From: an uncultured Gemmatimonadota bacterium
Lineage (GTDB): Bacteria > Gemmatimonadota > Gemmatimonadetes > Gemmatimonadales > Gemmatimonadaceae
DNA length: 41,537 nt
Assembly: GCA_946480295.1 (NCBI GenBank)
Contig: CAMLIT010000024.1
Location: 1-41,537 of the forward strand
Direction of reading: 5' to 3'
Below, in pieces: positions 15,997 to 24,986 of this stretch. The translations under genes and the position numbers were made by a program. The notes beneath the pieces are model-generated. The model was not told the DNA's origin, made no database searches, and worked only from the letters and a program-made list of their open reading frames with translations. The first letter of the stretch is position 1, and the number at the start of each line of letters is the position of its first letter.

Positions 15997-16577
15997 CCAA
16001 CGTGCTCGCGATCCACTCCGTCGGCGAATCGTTGCGGACCTACCTCGACACGTCGTATCCCGCCGACCTGCGCGCGCTCCATCCGTGCGAGTTCCGGCTC
16101 GTCGCGAGCGGCGAGCTGGCGGGCAACGTCGAGCTGGACGCCGCCCTCACCCTCTACCTGTACCGCGTCACCGTGAACGAGCACGCGCGCAACGTGCGCC
16201 GCGTGACCGATCCGCTGCGCGACGACGTGCCGCTCGCCGTGGACCTGCACTACCTGCTGACCGTCTGGTCGCGGAGCGCCTTCACCGAGCACGTCGTGCT
16301 CGCCTGGGCGATGCGGCAGCTCCACCAGCACCCGGTGCTCGACGCCTCCTCGCTCACCGCGGAAGCGGCGTGGGGCGCGGGCGACTTCGTCCAGGTCATC
16401 CCGGCGGAGCTGAGCACCGAGGACGTGATGCGCATCTGGGACGCGCTCGATCCGGGCTACCGGTTGAGCGTCTCGTACGTCGCGCGCGTCGTGCGCATCG
16501 ATACCGATCCGCTCCCAGCCGCGGCGCCGGTGGTCGCGACGCGCCTGGGATACGACACCTCGCTGGTGGGCACGTGA
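15993..16577 (+). CDS. DUF4255 / Pvc16-like tail terminator protein
   Basis: A 194-aa protein of the DUF4255 (Pvc16_N) family. The N-terminus TNVLAIHSVGESLRTYLD and the segment LHYLLTVWS are characteristic. In PVC/Afp particles this protein caps the sheath-tube end and sets particle termination. Translation begins at GTG 15993, overlapping the previous stop as GTGA. The gene ends at 16577 and again overlaps the next start by 4 nt. Length is normal for the family. Finding a terminator gene at the operon's 5' end, rather than its 3' end as in Photorhabdus PVCs, is common in environmental eCIS loci. Confidence 0.9.
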   Translation: MTNVLAIHSVGESLRTYLDTSYPADLRALHPCEFRLVASGELAGNVELDAALTLYLYRVTVNEHARNVRRVTDPLRDDVPLAVDLHYLLTVWSRSAFTEHVVLAWAMRQLHQHPVLDASSLTAEAAWGAGDFVQVIPAELSTEDVMRIWDALDPGYRLSVSYVARVVRIDTDPLPAAAPVVATRLGYDTSLVGT

Positions 16578-17446
16578 GCGCCGAGCGCCTCGACACGCGC
16601 GTGCTCGGCGCGCTCCGCTTCACCGACGCGGTCACCGCGCTGCCGATCGACGCGCCCCTGGCCGTCACCGCGGCCGGCGTGCGGTGGATCCGCAACCGCC
16701 GGGCGTGCTGGGTGATCGCGGCCGCGCCGGGGCTCGAGGCACACGAGTCGGCCTTCCCCGCCCCGCCGGGCGCTCCTGCTGCCGGCAGCGTGACGGTGAG
16801 CTTCGAGGTGCGCGACCCCGCCGGGCGCTGGCTGTCGCGCGCCGGATCCGTGGCGCTCCCGCGCGACCCCGACGCCGCGCACGCCGACCAGCCGCAGTCG
16901 CTCTTCGCCGTGACGGACGTCCCGCTCTTCCCCGCGCCGGCCGCCCCGACGCAGCGCGGCTGGGCGGTGATCCGCGCGACGGTGTCCGGTCCCACGCCGG
17001 GGACGATGCTCGCCGGCGCGCTGGTGCGCGTCGTTCGCGAAGGCGCCGGCGCGCCCGGTGGCGGCGCGCCCGGTGGCAACGGGCACGGTGGCAATCCCCA
17101 CGGCGGCAACCCGCACGGTGGCGGGGGCGGCGGTGGTGGAGGCAACGGCGGTGGGGGCGGCGGGGGCGGCGGGGGCGCCCCCGAGGCGGTGCGCATCGGC
17201 GCGGGGATGAGCGACGCGCGCGGCGAGGCGCTGATCGCCGTCGAAGGCATTCCGAGCACGAGCCTCGGCGAGGGCGACGGACCGGTCGTCGCGAGCGAGG
17301 TCCCGGTGCGGATCGAGGTCGTGTGGGACCCGGCGGCGGGGGGCGTGCCCGATCCCGACGCGCTCGAGGCGCGGCACGCCGAGCTGCTCGTGCGCCAGAC
17401 GACGGCGAAGCTCGCCTCGGGGCGCGTGCTGGTGATGACGCTGTGA
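16574..17446 (+). CDS. eCIS-associated protein with carboxypeptidase-regulatory-like domain and Gly-rich linker
   Basis: 290 aa, GTG start overlapping the cap gene. Residues 1-150 and 205-290 look like beta-sandwich material (FEVRDPAGRWLSRAGSVALP; IGAGMSDARGEALIAVEGIP), the latter resembling the carboxypeptidase-regulatory/transthyretin-like fold. Between them, residues 157-203 are almost pure Gly with Asn/His (GGNPHGGNPHGGG), a flexible linker. Similar proteins accompany DUF4255 genes in eCIS clusters, but their role is not established; a cap- or sheath-associated accessory is the simplest guess. No signal peptide is visible. Confidence 0.7.
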   Translation: MSAERLDTRVLGALRFTDAVTALPIDAPLAVTAAGVRWIRNRRACWVIAAAPGLEAHESAFPAPPGAPAAGSVTVSFEVRDPAGRWLSRAGSVALPRDPDAAHADQPQSLFAVTDVPLFPAPAAPTQRGWAVIRATVSGPTPGTMLAGALVRVVREGAGAPGGGAPGGNGHGGNPHGGNPHGGGGGGGGGNGGGGGGGGGGAPEAVRIGAGMSDARGEALIAVEGIPSTSLGEGDGPVVASEVPVRIEVVWDPAAGGVPDPDALEARHAELLVRQTTAKLASGRVLVMTL

Positions 17447-17524
17447 GTGGGTGGACGATGATCGACACATGCGGGGAAGCTGTGGGCAATCTCGAGCCGG
17501 TCTGCCGGTAAGGAGCGCGTGACA

Positions 17525-19984
17525 ATGCCTGAGTACCTGGCCCCAGGCGTCTACGTCGAGGAGACGAGCTTCCGGGCGAAGTCCATCGAGGGAGTGAGCA
17601 CGAGCACCACCGGGTTCGTGGGGCGCACGCGCCGCGGCCCGGTGTACGGCATCACCGACACGAACACGCCCGAGCTGCTGACGAGCTTCGGCGACTTCGA
17701 GCGGATCTACGGCGGGTTCGACGACATCGCCGGCAGCCCGAACTACCTCGCGCACGCGGTGCGCGCGTACTTCGACAACGGCGGGCGGCGGCTGTTCGTC
17801 TCGCGCGTCGCCGAGCTGCCCGATCCCGGCGACGAGCCGGCCGAGCCGGCCGACGACCGGATCGACACGGGGCTGCCGAACGGCAACGGGCGCGCCTTCC
17901 GCGCGCGCACGGCGCAGCTCGTGCGCAGCACCGATCCGACGGAGCGCGTGGCGTTCGCGGCGCGCTTCCCCGGCGCCACGGGCAACGGCTCGCTGCTCTT
18001 CCGCCAGGCGGCGACACCGGCGACGTCGCGCACGCTGGAGAGCGCGCCGCAGGGGAGCATGCTGCGGCTGGGCGGCCGCGCGCCGGCGCAGCCGGCGCGC
18101 CTCGTCGCCGACACGCCGCCCTTCGCGCTGACGAACGGCGGCACGCTCCTGCTCACCGTCGGCGCGACCGACGTGGACGTCTCGATCGGCGGGGAGGCGG
18201 TGCAGGCGATCGGGGGCACGGCGCTCGCCGATCCGCTCACCATCCCCGCCGCCGACCAGACGCTGCACGTGACGATCGACGGCGTCGCGCAGACGGTCGC
18301 GCTGCCGGCGGGGCCCACCGCCCTCGCCGACCTGGTGAAGGCGATCAACGCCGGGCTCACCACCGGACGCGCGCAGCTCACCACGGCGGCGCCGGCGAAC
18401 CGGCTCGCCATCGCGAGCGCGATCCAGGGGCTCGGCGGCTCGGTGACGGTCCAGCGGAACGACACCCTCGGCTTCGCCGCGGACACGACGGTCACGGGGC
18501 GCGACGACGCCGTGAACAACGTGAACGACATCACGCACGTCACGGTCGACGACCTGAACACGCTCTTCGCCGAGGAGTCGATCCCGGTGCGGGCGCGCGT
18601 GGATTCGCAGACCGGGCGGACGGTGTTCACGAGCACCGCGACGGGCGACGCGGCGGTCGTGCGGGTGCGCACGGGCGCCGGCGCGCAGAACGCCGCCCTC
18701 GGCCTCGTCACGGGCCAGGAGGCGCACGGCGTCAACGGCACCACGGTGTCGTACTTCATCAAGCGCGACACCGGCTGGCGGAGCGCGCAGAACACGCCGC
18801 TCGACCCGGCGGTGCTGGCGACGGCGGTGGCGCAGCGCACGGGCGTGGACCTCCTCTCCATCGCGCTGCTGGCGACCGACGCCGACGGGAACCAGCTCCT
18901 CTACGAGGATCTCGCCTTCGACGGCGCGCACCCGCGGTGGATCGGGCACGTGCTCGCGCACGAGCCGACGCGGCGGAGCGACGCGCTGCAGAACCTGTTC
19001 GAGGCGCGCATCGGCCGCAACGTGGATCCCTTCGAGCTGCGCGACGCGCTCTTCGGCGCGGACGACTTCGCGCTCCTCACGCTCACCCTCGGCGGCGACG
19101 GCCCGGATCCGACGGCGGAAGCGTATCGGCGCGCGCTCACGGCGTTCGAGGCGATCGAGGACATCTCGATCGTCGCCGCGCCCGACGCGGCGGCGTTCCC
19201 CGCGATCGCGCAGGCGGTGAACAACGCGCTGATCACGCACGCCGAGCGGCGGCGGGCCTACCGCATCGCCGTGCTCGACACGCCGCAGGGGCTCACGCCC
19301 ACCGAGGCGCTCGAGCTGCGCGGCGCGATGGACTCGACCCGGGCGGCGCTCTACTACCCGTGGGTGGTGGTGCCCAATCCGCTCGCCCGGCCCGGCGACG
19401 CGAGCATCCCGATCGAGCTCACCGTGCCGGCGTCGGGGTTCCTGTGCGGCATCTACGCGCGGACGGACACGGAGCGCGGCGTGTTCAAGGCGCCGGCGAA
19501 CGAGGTCGTGCTCGACGCGCTGCGCTTCGAGAGCGACGTCAACTTCGCGCAGCAGGAGCTGCTGAACCCGGCCGGCGTCAACTGCCTGCGCTTCTTCCCC
19601 GGCCGCGGCTACCGCGTGTGGGGCGCGCGGACGGCGTCGTCGGATCCCGAGTGGAAGTACGTCAACATCCGCCGGTACTTCAACTACCTCGAGCGCTCGA
19701 TCGACGTCGGGACGCAGTGGGTGGTGTTCGAGCCGAACAACGAGCGGTTGTGGGCGAACATCCGCGAGACCATCTCGACGTTCCTCTACAACGAGTGGAC
19801 GACCGGCGCACTGCTCGGGGCGACGCCGAAGGAAGCGTTCTTCGTGAAGTGCGACCGCAGCACGATGACGCAGAACGATCTCGACAACGGGCGGCTCATC
19901 TGCCTGATCGGGGTGGCCGCCGCCAAGCCGGCCGAATTCGTGATCTTCCGCATCGGCCAGAAGACCGCCGACAGCCCGGCGTGA
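17525..19984 (+). CDS. Contractile tail sheath protein, long form
   Basis: 819 aa; the contractile outer sleeve. The N-terminus PEYLAPGVYVEE and the C-terminal block (FEPNNERLWANIRETISTFL ... CDRSTMTQNDLDNGRLI) are diagnostic of phage/eCIS sheaths. Residues about 156-413 are a large insertion with two similar beta-rich modules (for example VTIDGVAQTVALPAG ... DLVKAINAGL, and VTVDDLNTLFAEESIPVRAR), probably exposed on the particle surface. Most sheaths are 350-550 aa, so this is the long type. ATG 17525 is preferred over GTG 17519 because AAGGAG sits 9 nt upstream of it but only 3 nt from the GTG. The tube gene follows after 16 nt. Confidence 0.96.
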   Translation: MPEYLAPGVYVEETSFRAKSIEGVSTSTTGFVGRTRRGPVYGITDTNTPELLTSFGDFERIYGGFDDIAGSPNYLAHAVRAYFDNGGRRLFVSRVAELPDPGDEPAEPADDRIDTGLPNGNGRAFRARTAQLVRSTDPTERVAFAARFPGATGNGSLLFRQAATPATSRTLESAPQGSMLRLGGRAPAQPARLVADTPPFALTNGGTLLLTVGATDVDVSIGGEAVQAIGGTALADPLTIPAADQTLHVTIDGVAQTVALPAGPTALADLVKAINAGLTTGRAQLTTAAPANRLAIASAIQGLGGSVTVQRNDTLGFAADTTVTGRDDAVNNVNDITHVTVDDLNTLFAEESIPVRARVDSQTGRTVFTSTATGDAAVVRVRTGAGAQNAALGLVTGQEAHGVNGTTVSYFIKRDTGWRSAQNTPLDPAVLATAVAQRTGVDLLSIALLATDADGNQLLYEDLAFDGAHPRWIGHVLAHEPTRRSDALQNLFEARIGRNVDPFELRDALFGADDFALLTLTLGGDGPDPTAEAYRRALTAFEAIEDISIVAAPDAAAFPAIAQAVNNALITHAERRRAYRIAVLDTPQGLTPTEALELRGAMDSTRAALYYPWVVVPNPLARPGDASIPIELTVPASGFLCGIYARTDTERGVFKAPANEVVLDALRFESDVNFAQQELLNPAGVNCLRFFPGRGYRVWGARTASSDPEWKYVNIRRYFNYLERSIDVGTQWVVFEPNNERLWANIRETISTFLYNEWTTGALLGATPKEAFFVKCDRSTMTQNDLDNGRLICLIGVAAAKPAEFVIFRIGQKTADSPA

Positions 19985-20000
19985 GCCCAGGAGACCGACC

Positions 20001-20441
20001 ATGACCGCACGCGCACTTCCTTATGGTGCCTTCAACTTCCTGGTGGACATCGGCACCGGGGCCTCGGGCGGCTTCTCCGACGTGTCCGGGCTGTCCACCG
20101 AGATGACGGTCGCCGAGTACCGCAACGGCAACGAGCGCGTGAACCACGTGCACAAGGTGCCGGGGCTGCACAAGACGGGCGACGTCACGCTCAAGCGCGG
20201 GATCATCAACTCGGGCGACCTGTGGACGTGGGTGTCGCAGGTGCGCGCGAACGGGCCGACCGCCAAACGAGTGGTGCTCGTCACGCTGCTCAGCGAGGAC
20301 GGCGAGACGGCGCAGGCGTGGAAGCTCCACGGCGCGATGCCGATGAAGTACACCGGCCCGACGCTGAGCGCGAAGGGCGGCGGCGACGTGGCGATGGAGG
20401 AGCTCGTGCTGTCGTGCGAGCTCGTGGAGCCGGCCGACTGA
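20001..20441 (+). CDS. Tail tube protein, gp19-like (tube 1)
   Basis: 146 aa, T4 gp19/Hcp-like tube family. Typical features are the start PYGAFNFLVDI, GGFSDVSGLSTE, a VTLKRGI segment, DLWTWVSQV, and an ending strand MEELVLSCE. Rings of this protein form the inner tube that the sheath drives into the target. AGGAG precedes ATG 20001. It is placed directly after the long sheath, and is the more canonical of the two tube genes here. Confidence 0.95.
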   Translation: MTARALPYGAFNFLVDIGTGASGGFSDVSGLSTEMTVAEYRNGNERVNHVHKVPGLHKTGDVTLKRGIINSGDLWTWVSQVRANGPTAKRVVLVTLLSEDGETAQAWKLHGAMPMKYTGPTLSAKGGGDVAMEELVLSCELVEPAD

Positions 20442-20452
20442 CGCGCGGGCGC

Positions 20453-22021
20453 ATGCCGCTCCGCTTCGAGACCGAGCTGCCGGTGGAGGCGCCCGCGCCC
20501 AACCGGATGGACGTCGCCTGCTTCGTGGGCTTCGTCCGCCCGCGCGCGGGCGCGAGCTCGGCCGCGGTGCAGGGCTGGCTCGCCGAGCAGGGATGGCTGG
20601 AGTCGCCGGCGGGGCTGCGCATGCCGTACGCGCGCGCCTCGGCGGCCACGCTCCTCGACGTGCCGGTGCCGATCGAGAGCTGGGCGGTGTTCGACCGGCT
20701 CTACGCGTGGGACGAGCGCCCGATGGAAGGCACGGACGCGCTGGCGGCGACGTATCTCGGCGCCGCGGTGCGCTCGTTCTTCGCCGAGGGCGGCCGGCGC
20801 TGCTACGTGGTCCGCGCCGGCGACGACTGGCCGGTGCCCGGCGGCGCGACCGTCGACACGGACGAGGCGCTCGCCGCCACGCGATTCGCGCGGCTCCAGG
20901 CGCTCGTGCCCGGGTATCCGGGGTCGCTCGCCGCCTCGCCGGCCGACCGCACGACGTGGCACGGCGTCGCGCACGTGTTCGGGCTTCCCGACGTCTCGTT
21001 CCTCTGCTGCCCGGACCTCGCGGACATCGTGCGCGCGCCGGCGGTGCCGCCGGACGTGAAGGTCTCGCTGCCGCCGGTGCCGGAGCAGTTCGTCGAGTGC
21101 ACCGACACGGAGCCGATCGAGGACGACGCGCCGGCGCACCGCTACCACGCGCCGCGCGCCCGCGAGTCCGACTACGACGACTGGTGCCAGGTGCTCCGGA
21201 TCGTGCGCGACGCGCTGATCGCCGGGCGCTGCGAGGCGCAGCTCGTGGCGACGGTCCCCATGCCGGTCCCCGGCTCGACCGTCGAGCGCACGTTGGGCGA
21301 CCTGCTCGCCACGGGCGCCCTGCGCGGGTGGGGCGGCGATGCCGGGCTGCGACAGCAGGGCTCCAGGCCGGGCGATCGGCGCGTGGGCTCGTTCGTGCAG
21401 CTCGTATATCCGTGGGCCGCGACGCGCGGCGGGCGCGGGCTGCCGGAGGGGCTGGAGCCGTCGGAAGGCGTGCTCGCCGGCGTGCTCGCGCGCAACGCGC
21501 TCCTCCGCGGCACCTTCCGCAGCGCGGCGGGGCTCGAGCTGTCGACGGTGGACGACGTGCAGCCGCCGCTCGCCATGGGCGACCTCGGCGAGCGCGTCTC
21601 CCTCGTCGGCCCGACGCCGCGCGGGATGGAGCTGCTGACCGACGTGACGGCGAGCGGCTCGGAGCCGTTCCGCCCCGCGGGGGTGCACCGGCTGGTGTCG
21701 GCGATCATCCGCGGGGCGCGGCGCGTGGGCGAGGACGCGGTGTTCGACGCCTCGGGGGAGCGGCTGTGGGCCGGGATCACGACGCGCATGGAGCAGATCC
21801 TGCTCGCGCTCTGGCACGGCGGCGCCTTCCGCGGCGCCAGGCCGGCGGACGCCTTCGACGTGCGCTGCGACCGGACGACGATGACCCAGGCGGATCTCGA
21901 CGCCGGGCGCGCCGTGGCGATCGTGCGCTTCGCGCCCGCCGCGCCGATCGAGGCGATCACCGTGGTGCTGGCGCTGGAGGCGGCGGCGCTCGAGCCGCTC
22001 GCGGCGGCGGGGGCCGCATGA
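20453..22021 (+). CDS. Second tail sheath-like protein
   Basis: 522 aa. The C-terminal end is clearly sheath-like (FDASGERLWAGITTRMEQIL ... CDRTTMTQADLDAGRAV), matching the corresponding stretch of the 819-aa sheath. The N-terminal two thirds are divergent and lack the PGVYVEE opening. PVC/Afp loci also carry several sheath paralogues; such proteins often form specialised rings next to the baseplate or cap. The gene begins 11 nt after tube 1 and overlaps the second tube gene (ATGA). Confidence 0.88.
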   Translation: MPLRFETELPVEAPAPNRMDVACFVGFVRPRAGASSAAVQGWLAEQGWLESPAGLRMPYARASAATLLDVPVPIESWAVFDRLYAWDERPMEGTDALAATYLGAAVRSFFAEGGRRCYVVRAGDDWPVPGGATVDTDEALAATRFARLQALVPGYPGSLAASPADRTTWHGVAHVFGLPDVSFLCCPDLADIVRAPAVPPDVKVSLPPVPEQFVECTDTEPIEDDAPAHRYHAPRARESDYDDWCQVLRIVRDALIAGRCEAQLVATVPMPVPGSTVERTLGDLLATGALRGWGGDAGLRQQGSRPGDRRVGSFVQLVYPWAATRGGRGLPEGLEPSEGVLAGVLARNALLRGTFRSAAGLELSTVDDVQPPLAMGDLGERVSLVGPTPRGMELLTDVTASGSEPFRPAGVHRLVSAIIRGARRVGEDAVFDASGERLWAGITTRMEQILLALWHGGAFRGARPADAFDVRCDRTTMTQADLDAGRAVAIVRFAPAAPIEAITVVLALEAAALEPLAAAGAA

Positions 22022-22629
22022 CCGCGCCCATCGGCGCCAGCCTCGGCGCGTCGGCGAGCGTGTCGCTCACCGCCGGAGCGGCCGCGCGGACGGGATCGCC
22101 CGCCGCGGCGCCGCCGCCGTTCACGTACCCGTACGAGACCTTCCGCTTCCACGTCCACTTCACCCTCGACCCGCTCGACGAGGGCGCGGGCGAGGGCACC
22201 GCGAATCCGGTGTGCGGCGGCGCCTTCGCCGAGTGCAGCGGGATCGAGGCGACGATGGAGCCGAAGGTGATCAAGGAGGGGGGACGGAACTACGGCGCCG
22301 CGCAGCGCGCGGGGCCCGTCACCTTCGCCACGGTGGTGCTCAAGCGCGGGCTCACCCAGACACGCGACCTGTGGACGTGGTTCGACCTCGTCACGAACAG
22401 CCACGCCTTCAAGCACCGCCTCGCCGCGACGATCAACGTCTACGACCACAGCGGGCGCGCCGTGCTGGCGTGGCGGCTCGCGCACGCGATGCCCGTGAAG
22501 TTCAAGGGCGCCGACCTCAACGCGCGCGGCACCGAGGTCGGGGTGGAGGAGCTGCACCTCACGCACGAGGGGCTCACCGTCGTGCCGCCCTCGCACCCGA
22601 CCATCGACTCGATCGAGCAGCCCCGATGA
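22018..22629 (+). CDS. Second gp19-like tail tube protein
   Basis: 203 aa. Core motifs of the tube family are clear: GGAFAECSGIEATMEPK, VTFATVVLKRGL, DLWTWFDLV and VGVEELHLTHEGL. Compared with tube 1 it carries a 35-residue Ala/Ser/Gly-rich N-terminal extension and a longer first loop (residues 50-70). Such variant tube proteins usually form the first ring(s) connecting tube to hub (the role of Pvc5/Afp5). The start overlaps the second sheath gene and its stop overlaps the next gene, both as ATGA. Confidence 0.9.
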   Translation: MTAPIGASLGASASVSLTAGAAARTGSPAAAPPPFTYPYETFRFHVHFTLDPLDEGAGEGTANPVCGGAFAECSGIEATMEPKVIKEGGRNYGAAQRAGPVTFATVVLKRGLTQTRDLWTWFDLVTNSHAFKHRLAATINVYDHSGRAVLAWRLAHAMPVKFKGADLNARGTEVGVEELHLTHEGLTVVPPSHPTIDSIEQPR

Positions 22630-23711
22630 CCGCCCCCGCCTCCGCGACCAGCACCGCGCCGGCCCCGGCGCCGAACGATCCGCAGCCCACGGTCACCAGG
22701 CCGACCCGCGCGACGTTCACGAACGTGACGGCGAAGGGGAAGCCGTTCGCCGTGCACTTCAACCCGGTGTCGCTGCAGATCGCGCTCTCCAACACCCTCG
22801 ACGACAAGTCGAACCCGCAGGACAAGCAGAAGCAGCAGTACGTCGCGAAGACGAGCGCGAAGCTCACGATGGACCTGATCTTCGACACGACGGACACCGG
22901 CTCCGACGTCCGCAAGATCACCGGCCAGGTGGCGGCGCTCATGAGCCCCAAGGCGTCCGGCGGCAAGAGCGGCGCGCCCCCGACGGTGCTGTTCGAGTGG
23001 GGCGCCTTCAGGTTCCAGGGGCTCATCGAGTCGTACCGCGAGACACTCGACTTCTTCTCGTACGACGGCGTGCCGCTGCGCGCGAGCGTCAACCTGACGC
23101 TGACGCAGCAGGACTTCGTGTTCTCGAGCGACAAGGAGCTGCAGCGCAGCTCGGCGGTGGACGTGCCGTCGGGGAACGCGTCGCAGGTCGCGGGACAGGC
23201 GGGGAACTCGAACGCGGGGCGCGCGCTCGCCGCCGCAAACGGGCTGGAGACGATGCGCTTCTCCACGGGCCCGCTCAGCGTGGACGCGTCGGTGAAGCTC
23301 GCCGGCCCGGTGGCGTTCGCCTCCGGTGGCGGCGGCGCGGCGCTCACGGCGAGCGCGGGGCTGAGCGCGGGCGCGAGCCTCGGCGTCAGCGGTGGCGTCG
23401 CCGCGGGCGCGTCGCTCGGCGGCGGCGCGTCGTTTGGCGTGCGCGGCCCCGCGTTCGGCGGCTCGGCGTCGGCGGGGGTGTCGGCGACGGAGGGCGCGTT
23501 CGCGGGGCTGCGCGTGAGCACGCAGCCGCCGGGCCCCGCGCTCGATCCGTCGCGGCTCCTGCCGACTCCCGAGGCGAGCGCCGTCGTCATCGGGCCGCAG
23601 GCGAGCTTCGGCATCGGCGGCCAGGCGCGGGCGACCGGCTCGGCGAGCCTGGGGACCGACGTCGGCGCCGGCGCCACGGCGCAGGCACGCGTCCGCTTCG
23701 ATGGAGGATGA
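22626..23711 (+). CDS. Pvc7/Afp7-like tube-baseplate adaptor with Ala/Gly-rich tail
   Basis: 361 aa. Residues about 25-190 match the eCIS tube-initiator/adaptor domain (VHFNPVSLQIALSNTL, AKLTMDLIFDTTDTGSDVRK, PTVLFEWGAFRFQGLIES, PLRASVNLTL). In Afp7/Pvc7-like proteins and phage gp53 homologues this is usually followed by a LysM domain. Here I see no LysM; residues 220-361 are Ala/Gly/Ser-rich with GASLG-type repeats. It probably joins the inner tube to the hub. It overlaps the preceding tube gene by 4 nt. Confidence 0.85.
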   Translation: MTAPASATSTAPAPAPNDPQPTVTRPTRATFTNVTAKGKPFAVHFNPVSLQIALSNTLDDKSNPQDKQKQQYVAKTSAKLTMDLIFDTTDTGSDVRKITGQVAALMSPKASGGKSGAPPTVLFEWGAFRFQGLIESYRETLDFFSYDGVPLRASVNLTLTQQDFVFSSDKELQRSSAVDVPSGNASQVAGQAGNSNAGRALAAANGLETMRFSTGPLSVDASVKLAGPVAFASGGGGAALTASAGLSAGASLGVSGGVAAGASLGGGASFGVRGPAFGGSASAGVSATEGAFAGLRVSTQPPGPALDPSRLLPTPEASAVVIGPQASFGIGGQARATGSASLGTDVGAGATAQARVRFDGG

Positions 23712-23714
23712 TCG

Positions 23715-23873
23715 ATGGCCATCGTGATCGACGAGGTCGTGGCGCAGGTGCAGCCCGAGCCGACGCCGCGACACGAGCAGCCCGCCACGCCCACGCGCGA
23801 CACCGGCGCGGAGCTGGTGCGCGCGCAGGTCGCGCTCCTCGCGCGGCGCGCCGCGCGCCTGCACGCCGACTGA
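23715..23873 (+). CDS. Small eCIS protein, 52 aa (DUF5908-like)
   Basis: ATG 23715 follows GGAGG with a 7-nt spacer, a very good ribosome-binding site, and begins 3 nt after the Pvc7-like gene stop. The protein opens MAIVIDEVVAQVQPEPTPR and ends in a basic helix ALLARRAARLHAD. A short ORF beginning with a hydrophobic/acidic strand sits in this position in many eCIS and related loci (DUF5908-type); assignment to that family rests on size, position and N-terminal pattern only. Likely a small assembly or baseplate factor. Easy to miss in automated annotation. Confidence 0.75.
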   Translation: MAIVIDEVVAQVQPEPTPRHEQPATPTRDTGAELVRAQVALLARRAARLHAD

Positions 23874-23894
23874 CCGACCCTGACGAGGCCCTTC

Positions 23895-24986
23895 GTGTCC
23901 GAGCGTCCGACCACCACCCTGGCTCTCGCCTTCGAACGTCCCACCGTGCGGGTGGACGAGCAGGAGCTCGCCGAGGTGAGTGAGCTCATGCTGTCGATGG
24001 AGATGACCGAGAAGGAGGGCGGCCTCTCCGCGCTCGAGCTGCGCCTGGGCAACGTGGGGAGCGAGGACGACGGCCGCAGCCAGCTCGCGTTCGAGGACGG
24101 GTCGATGCTCAAGCTCGGGGCGCGGATCACGCTCTACGGCGGCGACGTGATCGAGCCGCGCGAGATCTTCCGCGGGACGATCACGGGGCTGGAGGCGGAC
24201 TTCCCCGCCGAGGACGCGCCGACGCTCCTCGTCCTCGCCGAGGACGACTTCCAGCGCGCGCGGATGGCGCGTCGCACGAAGGTGCACGACGACGCGACGA
24301 TCGCCGCGCTCGCGAAGGCGCTCGCCTCGCAGGTGGGGCTCACCCCCGTCGTCACCGGCTTCGACGCCAACATCGGGACGCAGGTCCAGCTCAACGAGAG
24401 CGACCTCGCGTTCCTGCGGCGGCTGCTCGCGCGCTACGACGGCGACCTGCAGGTCGTCGGCACGGAGCTGCACGTCGCGCCGCGCGGCGACGTGGCGCGC
24501 GGGACGCTCGAGCTGGAGCTCCACAGCCAGCTCCGGCGCGCGCGCGTGCTCGCCGACCTCGCCCACCAGACGACCGCCGTCACCGTCGGCGGGTGGGACG
24601 CGGCGCGCGGCCAGGCGGTGCGCGGGACGAGCAGCGGCGCGAACCTCGGGCCGGGGAGCGGGCGCAAGGGCGCGGAGCTCCTCCAGGACGCGACGGGCGA
24701 GCGGCGGCACCATGTCGCGCACCTCGCCGCGACGACCGCCGACGAAGCGCAGGCGATCGCCGATGCCGCCTTCGACGCGCGGGCGCGCGGCTTCGTGATC
24801 GTCGACGGGACGGCGGACGGCAACCCGGCGCTCCGCGTCGGCACCACCGTGCGGCTGCGCGGGCTGGGCGGCCGCTTCGAGAACGACTACTACGTGACGC
24901 TCGCGCGCCACCGCTGGGACGAGTCGCGCGGCTACGAGACGGACTTCAGCGCGGAGTCGGCGTTTCTCGGGACGGGCGGCGCATGA
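23895..24986 (+). CDS. Phage late control gpD / gp27-like hub protein
   Basis: 363 aa; the baseplate hub that connects tube and spike (N-terminal half of VgrG/Pvc8). Motifs include ELMLSMEMTEKEGGLSALEL, the LNESDLAFLRRLLARYDGDL block that is near-universal in gpD/VgrG hubs, and a C-terminal VGTTVRLRGLGGRFENDYYV. GTG 23895 is preceded by GAGG. In PVC/Afp the hub and spike are fused; here they are two genes overlapping as ATGA. Confidence 0.93.
   Translation: MSERPTTTLALAFERPTVRVDEQELAEVSELMLSMEMTEKEGGLSALELRLGNVGSEDDGRSQLAFEDGSMLKLGARITLYGGDVIEPREIFRGTITGLEADFPAEDAPTLLVLAEDDFQRARMARRTKVHDDATIAALAKALASQVGLTPVVTGFDANIGTQVQLNESDLAFLRRLLARYDGDLQVVGTELHVAPRGDVARGTLELELHSQLRRARVLADLAHQTTAVTVGGWDAARGQAVRGTSSGANLGPGSGRKGAELLQDATGERRHHVAHLAATTADEAQAIADAAFDARARGFVIVDGTADGNPALRVGTTVRLRGLGGRFENDYYVTLARHRWDESRGYETDFSAESAFLGTGGA

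Noticed and set aside
17050..17180. G-rich stretch as a possible regulatory RNA or quadruplex element
   Set aside because: It encodes an in-frame Gly/Asn/His linker inside a supported gene; no separate signal is needed to explain it.
16457..20002. 1181-codon open frame on the minus strand across the sheath gene
   Set aside because: It lies opposite clear cap, sheath and accessory genes and encodes Arg/His/Val-rich low-complexity sequence.
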